Of a DNA stretch of 14,837 nucleotides, positions 6,827-12,336 are shown piece by piece. Position 1 is the stretch's first letter, and every line of letters begins with the position of its first letter. Source of the DNA: an uncultured Candidatus Saccharibacteria bacterium (GTDB lineage: Bacteria; Patescibacteria; Saccharimonadia; Saccharimonadales; JACDBH01); contig CAMLHD010000020.1 of NCBI GenBank assembly GCA_946479835.1, forward strand, positions 1 through 14,837, read 5' to 3'. The position numbers were made by a program, and so were the translations under genes. Below the pieces are notes generated by a model, which had not been told where the DNA came from, made no database searches, and worked only from the letters and a program-made list of their open reading frames with translations.

Positions 6827-7522
6827 CTACTTAGTCAATGCTGGCAAGGAGTGGCCGGCGAGCGCCCGGCCCAGAGGCAGCAGCTGATTGCAGTACTCGC
6901 CAATGCCCTGCACCTTCCTAAGGTTCTGTGGCGGATTATGAGCCAGCAGGCGCAGCAGCTTCAAATGGTTCTTGTCGAACGGGCCATCAGGGTTTTCTGC
7001 GAACAGATTTTTATCGAAATCAAACTGATAGCGGGCTTCCTCGCTAAGCTGCTTGCCGTCCGAACCCAGCCGGAAATCCGGCAGATGGCCTTGGCTTTGC
7101 AGCAGGCGCATTGTGAACGACAGCTCGGCCAGTACCACCGGCAGGTCATCATCAAGAGCCGCCAGCGATTCTTCCAACAGACTGAAGAGCTCGCCGCCGC
7201 CTTCGTCCTCCAGTGTCCTGTCCAAAGTTTTCAGCATATCGTAAGCGGCTTCGGTACGGTTAAGGTCTTTGACGATATTGCCAAAGTTCTTGATCAGACG
7301 GGTTGATACCAAAGTATCGATATCGCCCCTGCCCTTTATGAAATGAATTTCGGATATCGAGAACAGCTCGATGCCGCCGGCCAGCTTGCTCTTTTGCTTG
7401 CGTACGCCCTTGGCGATTGCCCGGATCTTACCGTAGTCGGAGGTCAGGAACGTAATGATGCGATCGGCCTCGCCGTAATCCAGCCGGCGCAGAATTATGC
7501 CGCTGGAGTTAAGCCGCTTCAT
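6827..7522 (-). CDS. recO: DNA repair protein RecO
   Basis: 231 aa, normal length for RecO, the mediator that with RecR loads RecA onto SSB-coated single-stranded DNA in the RecFOR pathway and anneals complementary strands. The N-terminal OB-fold is clear: SSGIILRRLDYGEADRIITF (6-25) followed by GKIRAIAKGVRKQKSKLAGG (31-50). The helical C-terminal part contains PDFRLG (148-153) and a final helix with KVQGIGEYCNQLLPLGRAL. The zinc-binding cysteines found in several RecO proteins near this position are absent; the only Cys is residue 211. The ATG overlaps the TGA of the receiver-domain gene as ATGA (7522-7519), so the two are translationally coupled. The message probably also includes the kinase-like gene. 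Confidence 0.93.
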   Translation of the reverse strand: MKRLNSSGIILRRLDYGEADRIITFLTSDYGKIRAIAKGVRKQKSKLAGGIELFSISEIHFIKGRGDIDTLVSTRLIKNFGNIVKDLNRTEAAYDMLKTLDRTLEDEGGGELFSLLEESLAALDDDLPVVLAELSFTMRLLQSQGHLPDFRLGSDGKQLSEEARYQFDFDKNLFAENPDGPFDKNHLKLLRLLAHNPPQNLRKVQGIGEYCNQLLPLGRALAGHSLPALTK

Positions 7523-7911
7523 TTTGACCGTGCCACTTGGTTCAGGACCGCATCCAAACGTTGACTTAGGCGCTTAAGGGAAGTTTCGGGCTTATAAAGA
7601 TAATCCGCTACGCCCAGGTCGGCAAGCGTCTGGTCGTTGACGGCCACATCGGCGCGCGCGAGCCTGGTCAATAGCAGCGCCGGCACCTGGCGCCATTCCG
7701 TATACGAGCGGAACTCGTACAGGAATTCGATTCCGCCGTGTCCGGCCAGCAACAACTCCATCACTACGGCGTCAGGCCTTGCTTGGTCGGCAGCGTTCAC
7801 GGCTGCCTGAGCGTTCTGTACCACTGTCACATCGTGGCCTTGGGATTCTAAGAATTCCTGATACTGTTTGGAAAGCAGACGGTTCGGTTCGATTAATAAT
7901 ATATGGCCCAT
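7519..7911 (-). CDS. Atypical response-regulator receiver domain, phospho-acceptor Asp replaced by Glu
   Basis: 130-aa stand-alone receiver domain with no output domain. The fold pattern is intact: strand HILLIEPN (3-10), strand PDAVVMELLLAGHGG (46-60), LLLT (79-82) and the conserved Lys107 in YLYKP. At the usual phosphorylation site the residue is Glu52 (GAG at 7758-7756) instead of Asp, and the acidic pair near the N terminus is reduced to one Glu (Glu8). Glu here often mimics a phosphorylated state, so it is probably a constitutive or phosphorylation-independent pseudo-receiver acting through protein contacts. It lies 6 nt after the kinase-like gene and overlaps recO by 4 nt. This suggests a partner or regulator in the same unit, though a role in repair is only inferred. 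Confidence 0.85.
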   Translation of the reverse strand: MGHILLIEPNRLLSKQYQEFLESQGHDVTVVQNAQAAVNAADQARPDAVVMELLLAGHGGIEFLYEFRSYTEWRQVPALLLTRLARADVAVNDQTLADLGVADYLYKPETSLKRLSQRLDAVLNQVARSK

Positions 7912-7917
7912 GCTCTA

Positions 7918-8652
7918 CTAGACCAGATTTAATTGCCGGCTGGGCAGCAGCGTCGCAGCCAATCCTTGCAGGCTGCCGGAACGAGCTACCTTTAAGCGCG
8001 TATCAAGACCATTAAATAGCGCATCGGCGATAAAAACGCCGGCACTGGTGCCGCTGTCGAAGGCCGCCAGCGGCTGTCGGGCACGGCCGTTCAGGTGCCT
8101 TGCCTGGTTCAGAAGCATGCTGCTTAAGCCCTGGTTGTTAGAAAAAACGCCGGCACTGATTCCGTTCTGATTTTTGCGCACCGCCAGCTTTACTACCGGT
8201 TTTGAATCATCGGTCTGCATGGCCGCCTCGATAAAGCTGTAGCCTAGGCTGGTAAGTGCCGCCGCAACCGCCCGCTTGTTGGCCATGACCGGCGTGAACT
8301 TGCCGCCGACTTCGAGCTTAAGAGCGCAGCCGTGAGCCTTGGCGTAGCCGCTGAGCGATTCGGCAGTGTCGTAAAGCAAGGAGCTGATCGAGACCGGTTC
8401 CATCTCCAACTCGGAAAGCCGTTGCAGCTCCGCGCTCAGGACATAGCCATCTATCAGACGAAGCGCGGCCTCGGCCGAAAGCGCTATATCGGATATCGTG
8501 CGCTCGATTTGGGCGGCATCGGCCACGCCTTCCATGCTCTGGGCGGCATGCAAAATAGTAACGAACGGCAGCTTCAGCTGCTCGGCCAGATTGATATACA
8601 GCTTGTCCTCATTGAATGCGGGCTTTACGCCAGCGCGCCGTGCTTGACCCAT
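7918..8652 (-). CDS. Degenerate histidine-kinase-like protein
   Basis: 244-aa soluble protein with the layout of a histidine kinase core but no sensor or membrane segment. Residues 20-80 resemble the DHp dimerisation hairpin. The H-box equivalent is LAEQLKLPF (22-30), where the phosphorylated His is Glu24 (GAG at 8583-8581). Residues about 105-241 resemble the ATPase domain: the N-box position (AALTSLGYSFIEAAM, 131-145) lacks the catalytic Asn, while the tail GTSAGVFIADALFNGLDTRL (201-220) and SLQGLAATLLPS (227-238) keep the shape of the G-box region. Autophosphorylation therefore looks impossible. It is followed by a receiver protein whose acceptor Asp is also missing and then recO. The likely role is a scaffold or signalling pair without phosphotransfer. 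Family assignment is from pattern only. Confidence 0.7.
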   Translation of the reverse strand: MGQARRAGVKPAFNEDKLYINLAEQLKLPFVTILHAAQSMEGVADAAQIERTISDIALSAEAALRLIDGYVLSAELQRLSELEMEPVSISSLLYDTAESLSGYAKAHGCALKLEVGGKFTPVMANKRAVAAALTSLGYSFIEAAMQTDDSKPVVKLAVRKNQNGISAGVFSNNQGLSSMLLNQARHLNGRARQPLAAFDSGTSAGVFIADALFNGLDTRLKVARSGSLQGLAATLLPSRQLNLV

Positions 8653-8684
8653 AACCAGAAGTTACCCTCACTTCAATGGGCCTA

Positions 8685-8693
8685 ATAATACCA
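8685..8693 (-). promoter_or_regulatory. Candidate extended -10 promoter for the kinase-like/receiver/recO unit
   Basis: TGGTATTAT on the minus strand is an extended -10 (TGn followed by TATTAT). The -35 region has no good match. Transcription would start near 8678 and give a leader of about 26 nt before the ATG at 8652. Confidence 0.4.
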
Positions 8694-8704
8694 TGAATCG
8701 GGGC

Positions 8705-9358
8705 TTAGGGCACGAAGGTGAGATTGTCCAAAACAGCGTTGTAATCGGCCCGGAAGCTGTCGCCTTCCGTCCAGAGCTTGATGGTCTTGTCCCTTAGCGG
8801 CAACACCACCATGACGCCTTGTTTCTTGGCAATGATCTCGCCTTCTACTTTGGCACCCAGCACGTCCGGCACCTTGGGAGCTCGGTAAGCCGACAGCTTG
8901 GCCCGGCCGCCCTTGATGAAGCCGTCAAAATCTTGGACCACTTGGTCGTAAGGCTTGCTCACCACTTCAAACTTAAGCGCGAACGATGTGTCGGATTCTA
9001 CCGCCGGCACGAAGTTAGGGTGGAAATAACCGGCCATATCGCGATTGGCGCCGGCATTTTCCTCCACGTAAGCGCTCCAGGTCTTTGGATAGGTTATGTT
9101 CAGCGTCCCGAATGTTACCGGTCCCTGGTAAGTCTTATTTGGCTGCTTTTCGCGCTCGGCGAACTCGGCTTCTTTTTCGGCCGAGAGTTTTTCGTTGGCG
9201 ACTTCGACTGCTTCTACAATCTTGCCATCGACGTTGTTCTTGTAGTCCTGGCGGCCCATGAAGGCCCAAGCGCCGAAACCGATGCTGCCCAGCAGCAATA
9301 CCAGCACCAAGATAAATGGCAGGAGCAGCGAACCCTCTTGCGTAGAGCGCTTATGCAT
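8705..9358 (-). CDS. Membrane-anchored extracytoplasmic protein of unknown function
   Basis: 217 aa. A short basic N terminus is followed by one strong hydrophobic helix (about 11-34), then a charged linker rich in Glu, Lys and Ala (about 45-74), then a folded domain (about 78-217) beginning ITYPKTWSAYVEE. The topology is a signal anchor with the C-terminal domain outside. No lipobox Cys is present. The Tyr-Pro-x-x-Trp opening resembles small beta-rich extracytoplasmic domains that start with a YPxxW segment, but I cannot name the family. The gene has its own near-leaderless promoter and lies between the ExoVII/methyltransferase operon and the kinase-like gene. Possible roles include envelope or pilus-associated functions; this is not shown by sequence. 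Confidence 0.75.
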   Translation of the reverse strand: MHKRSTQEGSLLLPFILVLVLLLGSIGFGAWAFMGRQDYKNNVDGKIVEAVEVANEKLSAEKEAEFAEREKQPNKTYQGPVTFGTLNITYPKTWSAYVEENAGANRDMAGYFHPNFVPAVESDTSFALKFEVVSKPYDQVVQDFDGFIKGGRAKLSAYRAPKVPDVLGAKVEGEIIAKKQGVMVVLPLRDKTIKLWTEGDSFRADYNAVLDNLTFVP

Positions 9359-9367
9359 ATCCAGTTA

Positions 9368-9397
9368 ATAGTAACTTATTTTTCGGGCGCGAGTAAA
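9368..9397 (-). promoter_or_regulatory. Near-leaderless promoter of the membrane-anchored protein gene
   Basis: TACTAT (9373-9368) ends 9 nt before the ATG at 9358, with TTTACT (9397-9392) 18 nt upstream. No Shine-Dalgarno is visible. The predicted leader is 2-3 nt. Confidence 0.5.
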
Positions 9398-9403
9398 TAG
9401 GAT

Positions 9404-9907
9404 TTAAGCTTTTGTTTGAGACTTTATTTTATATAAATGCAGCCCGTTCTTATCTGTTACGGGCTTACGGCCAGGCAGTTTGAAAGCATAGCTCACAATC
9501 TTGACGGGTTTATGTATTTCTTGGGTAATTTTATTGTCCAGCTTTGCCATGTAAGCGTCGAGCAGGAACACGTAGATCCCGTCGCATTCAGGCAATCGTC
9601 CGCTCCAAAAATTACGCCATCTGACGCTTACCAGACCCCGATAGCGGCGCGTAGCCAGCCAGCTGTAGACGACCAGTAAAGGATTTAGCTCGAGGCCGAT
9701 GCTTCTTATGCCGCGTTTTGCCGCTGCCGCCAGCATCCGCCCGTCGCCGGAGCCAAGTTCCAGCAAGGTCTGGCCGGGTTTGAGATCCAAAAGAACCAGC
9801 GCTTCTTCCTGCTGCTTCTTTAGCGTCGGCAGATACGGCGCGCCGAATAGGATCACGAAGCTGAACAGGAAAAAAACGATAGCAAGTATCAAGACAAGCC
9901 AGATCAT
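9404..9907 (-). CDS. Membrane-anchored class I SAM methyltransferase, FAM173/ATPSCKMT-like
   Basis: 167 aa. One N-terminal membrane helix (about 2-21) is followed by GAPYLPT (22-28) and a Rossmann-type methyltransferase domain. SAM-binding motif I is LELGSGDGR (49-57), and motif II has GLELNP (71-76). FLLDAYMAKLDNKI (114-127) and VSYAFKLPGRKPV (138-150) follow. This order (one membrane helix, then PYxPT, LGSGDGR, ELNP, VFL and a final F-LP segment) matches my recollection of FAM173/ATPSCKMT proteins, which in eukaryotes methylate a lysine of ATP synthase subunit c. The bacterial substrate is unknown. It would face the cytoplasm at the membrane. The ATG is 3 nt after the xseB stop, so it is in the xseAB operon. 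Confidence 0.75.
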   Translation of the reverse strand: MIWLVLILAIVFFLFSFVILFGAPYLPTLKKQQEEALVLLDLKPGQTLLELGSGDGRMLAAAAKRGIRSIGLELNPLLVVYSWLATRRYRGLVSVRWRNFWSGRLPECDGIYVFLLDAYMAKLDNKITQEIHKPVKIVSYAFKLPGRKPVTDKNGLHLYKIKSQTKA

Positions 9908-9910
9908 AGG

Positions 9911-10108
9911 CTAAGATTCGTCGAAACGCTGCTTTAACTTGGTAACTTTATTTTCAGTTTCTTCCAGGCGGTCTTTAAGTTCGGCGGCTAAGCGCAGGCC
10001 CTGCTCGTATTTTTCAGCTGCCTGGTCAATGTCTGGGTTGCCGGATTCGAACCAGTCGATGATGCCTTCCAACTCCGCCTGCAGTTCCGAAAAAGTCTTT
10101 TTCATCAT
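9911..10108 (-). CDS. xseB: Exonuclease VII small subunit XseB
   Basis: 65-aa small subunit of exonuclease VII, which forms helical coiled-coil tails with XseA and is needed for single-strand-specific processive DNA degradation. The family signature is clear: TFSELQAELEGIIDWFESG, then ID-AAEKYEQGLRLA and a final charged helix ending LKQRFDES. The start used is the ATG at 10108 (a second ATG follows directly at 10105), because GAGGT (10121-10117) lies 8 nt upstream and family members begin just before the TFSEL segment. An in-frame GTG at 10141 would extend the protein into xseA and is less likely. The ATG comes 1 nt after the xseA stop, as expected for co-expression. Confidence 0.93.
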   Translation of the reverse strand: MMKKTFSELQAELEGIIDWFESGNPDIDQAAEKYEQGLRLAAELKDRLEETENKVTKLKQRFDES

Positions 10109-10109
10109 C

Positions 10110-11213
10110 TTATTGTACCTCAGCCGAGGCTTTGCCATCACCGAACTGGATGTCCAGAAGGTCGCCCTCCTTCAGCTGATGCGCGCTGGAAACTGCTTTG
10201 CCGCTTCTGCGGACCACCGCGTAGCCGCGCTTCAGTATACCTGCCGGACTGAGCGCTTCAAGTGTACGCCTAAGATGTTTTATCGTGTTGGCTGCGGCCT
10301 CCAGACTCTGAGCCGCCAAGCGATGCAGATCTTCGGTCAGAGCTTTATGGCCGGACGACGCTTCGGCCATCCCTGTCTTAAAAGCCGCATCCAAAGACTG
10401 TAGGCGCAGATCGAGCCTTTTTAGAACGTCCCGCCTATCAGGTACCAGCAGTTCGGCGGCATTCGAAGGCGTGCTGGCCCTTTGGTCGGCCGCCAGTTCC
10501 GCCAAAGACACGTCTATCTCGTGGCCGATGGCCACCATGGTTGGAATCCGGCTGGAAGCCACTGCCCTAACGACCGGCTCGGCGCTGAACGCCTGCAGGT
10601 CGTCGGCGCTGCCGCCGCCGCGGATGATCACCAGAACGTCGGCTATATCCGCCTGCGAATTGAACCAATCAATGGCTTTTACCAGCTGGCCCGGCGCACT
10701 GACGCCCTGCACCGCCACGTCGGCCAGTTCGATATCTATGCCACCCAAGCGGCCATTCAGCACTTTTATAAAATCGCGGTAAGCGGCTGATTCGGCCGAA
10801 GTAACCAACGCAACCTTGGAGGGCGGATACGTGATCGGCCGTTTGCGTTCGGACGCGAACAGGCCTTCTTTTTCTAAGCGCAGAGCCAGCAGGTCGGCGG
10901 CTTTTTTGATGCTGCCTTCGCCACTGAATTCGAGCAACTGGATATTCAGGCTGAAACCGAACTGCGGATGGAGCCGCGGCGCTGCGGTAATGCGTACCAT
11001 CATGCCGTCTTCGACCGGCGCCGGCAGATTATAGACCGTGCCGAAACAGCGTAAGCGCGCGCCTTCATCGACGATGTCAAAATACACCCAGCGGTTCTTG
11101 CTGACCTTGAAGTTGGCCACCTCCCCTTCTACATCCACTAGCGGATAGGCGAATTCCAGAGTCTGATTGAGCAGAGCTACCAGATCACTGGGGCTGAGGA
11201 TCTGATTGTTCAT
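10110..11213 (-). CDS. xseA: Exonuclease VII large subunit XseA
   Basis: Catalytic subunit of exonuclease VII, which degrades single-stranded DNA from both ends in repair and recombination. At 367 aa it is shorter than the usual 400-450, mainly in the C-terminal coiled-coil region. An N-terminal OB-fold covers about 5-100 (VDVEGEVANFKVSKNRWVYF). The catalytic domain has TSAESAAYRDF (138-148, Asp147), IRGGGSADDL (197-206, Arg198) and AIGHEIDVSLAELAADQRAS (228-247, His231 and Asp234), matching the key Asp, Arg, His and Asp of the E. coli enzyme. RASTPSNAAEL (245-255) is also conserved. The ATG lies within the end of the upstream flippase-like gene (29-bp overlap), and xseB follows 1 nt after the stop. 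Confidence 0.96.
   Translation of the reverse strand: MNNQILSPSDLVALLNQTLEFAYPLVDVEGEVANFKVSKNRWVYFDIVDEGARLRCFGTVYNLPAPVEDGMMVRITAAPRLHPQFGFSLNIQLLEFSGEGSIKKAADLLALRLEKEGLFASERKRPITYPPSKVALVTSAESAAYRDFIKVLNGRLGGIDIELADVAVQGVSAPGQLVKAIDWFNSQADIADVLVIIRGGGSADDLQAFSAEPVVRAVASSRIPTMVAIGHEIDVSLAELAADQRASTPSNAAELLVPDRRDVLKRLDLRLQSLDAAFKTGMAEASSGHKALTEDLHRLAAQSLEAAANTIKHLRRTLEALSPAGILKRGYAVVRRSGKAVSSAHQLKEGDLLDIQFGDGKASAEVQ
10117..10121 (-). promoter_or_regulatory. Ribosome-binding site for xseB
   Basis: GAGGT on the minus strand, inside the last codons of xseA, is 8 nt before the ATG at 10108. It supports the short XseB start. Confidence 0.5.
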
Positions 11214-12276
11214 GGCTCATGTGCTTTAGTTCCTGCTTGAATTCCTCGCCGCCGCGCGTAAGCGCCCTGTGGTAATAGTAATAACCTATCGGCAGGAAGA
11301 AGATCATGGTCAGAACGCGGTAAACCACCGTGGCCGACAGTGCCAGGGCGTTGTTAACACCGGCTGAAGCCAGCACGGCTGTCATCAGGCCTTCGTAAAC
11401 GCCTACTCCGCCCGGTAGGATAGCGATCAAACCGGCGAAGTTAGCTACCGCGTAAGCAATGATCAGCGCGCCCGGGTTTATCAGCTGCCCGAACGCGATG
11501 TAGACCACGTAGATAGTCAGTACTTCGGCGATGTTAGTCACCAGCGCCCAGGCGAACAGCCGCTTAATCAGCGGTTTGTTGCGTGCCAGTACCACGTAGT
11601 TCTCGTGCAGGTCCTCAAGCGTAGCCTCCACTCTGGTAATGTCGATTATGTCGCGCTTGCGGCCGATCCTAAGCCATTTGAGCAGGAAGTTGACGAACTT
11701 CGGCAGCCAGCTGACGAATGCTTTGATGCGCGACGGTTTGCTGATGATAAAGACGGCTACCACCGTGCCGAAGATGGTGCCGAACACCAGCGCCGAGCTG
11801 ATCATAATGATCAGGCCGTTCGCGTAATGCCCCAATGACAGCATCAACAGGCCTATTAACAGAAGAACGAGGAACGAAATAAAAGTCATGCCGAACCGGA
11901 TGAGCTGGGCCAAGGTGCTTTCGGCCGTGCTGATACCTAGGTTCTTCAACCTTACGCTCAAGTAGCTGAAACCGCTGACACCGCCGCTTGGGAAGACGTG
12001 GTTAACGAAATTAAGCTCCAGGGAGATCTTAAAAAGCGTCTTGAACTTCAAGCGCTCGGAGCGTGAATCAAAGAATGCCTTGTAGAGCTTTGCGACGCCG
12101 TAGTAGCTGATCAGTTGAATCGGAATGATCATGAACAGCGCGCTTAAGTTCAGGCCCGTCAATTCGTTCAGAGCGCCGACAATCTGGTCGCGGGTGATAT
12201 AAATCAGGAACGCCAGAGCGGCGAAAGTGATGAAGTTGAGCCAAAATTTAAAGTCTTTATAGACGGGTTTCTTCAT
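11185..12276 (-). CDS. Flippase-like integral membrane protein (LPG synthase TM-region family)
   Basis: 363 aa of the family related to the membrane part of lysylphosphatidylglycerol synthases (PF03706-type), without the aminoacyl-transferase domain. About seven or eight membrane helices are visible, at roughly 12-29, 43-62, 128-147, 152-178, 243-264, 267-290 and 308-335. Family signatures are NHVFPSGGVSGFSYL (91-105) and ILPGGVGVYEG (286-296). A basic cytoplasmic loop covers about 180-240 (KWLRIGRKRD). Members are thought to move or modify lipids or lipid-linked glycans in the membrane; the substrate here is unknown. The first gene of the xseA-xseB-methyltransferase operon, it has a perfect TATAAT 9 nt before the ATG. 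AGGA directly abuts the ATG and is probably too close to be a working Shine-Dalgarno. Confidence 0.88.
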   Translation of the reverse strand: MKKPVYKDFKFWLNFITFAALAFLIYITRDQIVGALNELTGLNLSALFMIIPIQLISYYGVAKLYKAFFDSRSERLKFKTLFKISLELNFVNHVFPSGGVSGFSYLSVRLKNLGISTAESTLAQLIRFGMTFISFLVLLLIGLLMLSLGHYANGLIIMISSALVFGTIFGTVVAVFIISKPSRIKAFVSWLPKFVNFLLKWLRIGRKRDIIDITRVEATLEDLHENYVVLARNKPLIKRLFAWALVTNIAEVLTIYVVYIAFGQLINPGALIIAYAVANFAGLIAILPGGVGVYEGLMTAVLASAGVNNALALSATVVYRVLTMIFFLPIGYYYYHRALTRGGEEFKQELKHMSHEQSDPQPQ

Positions 12277-12285
12277 TCCTAAAAG

Positions 12286-12291
12286 ATTATA
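12286..12291 (-). promoter_or_regulatory. -10 element of the flippase/xseAB operon, near-leaderless
   Basis: A perfect TATAAT ends 9 nt before the ATG at 12276. No good -35 is seen at 16-18 nt, where a short inverted repeat lies instead. This may indicate dependence on an activator. Confidence 0.55.
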
Positions 12292-12295
12292 TAGC

Positions 12296-12314
12296 TTCGC
12301 GCCGAGTTCGCGAA
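12296..12314. repeat. TTCGCG inverted/direct repeat in the divergent promoter region
   Basis: TTCGCG (12296-12301) and CGCGAA (12309-12314) form a perfect 6-bp inverted repeat with 7 nt between. TTCGCG also recurs as a direct repeat at 12307-12312, 11 bp (one helical turn) from the first. The element lies almost exactly between the two opposed -10 boxes, where both -35 regions would be. It is a candidate operator for shared control. Confidence 0.45.
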
Positions 12315-12322
12315 AACCAAGG

Positions 12323-12328
12323 TATACT
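12323..12328 (+). promoter_or_regulatory. -10 element of the Trm11-like gene, leaderless
   Basis: TATACT ends 8 nt before the ATG at 12337, with no Shine-Dalgarno and no clear -35. Transcription should start within 1-2 nt of the start codon. Confidence 0.5.
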
Positions 12329-12336
12329 TTAACAAG

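Noticed and set aside
6819..6828. Palindrome AGCTTAAGCT after recO as a terminator
   Set aside because: A 10-bp palindrome has no room for a loop and is not followed by a T-run in the direction of transcription. I see no convincing intrinsic terminator anywhere in the window.
10109..10141. Longer XseB starting at GTG 10141
   Set aside because: It would add 11 residues overlapping xseA that the family lacks, while ATG 10108 has GAGGT at 8 nt.
9939..10403. Plus-strand open frame across xseB and the end of xseA
   Set aside because: Both strands cannot be explained better than by xseAB, whose motifs are unmistakable; the plus frame has no family features.
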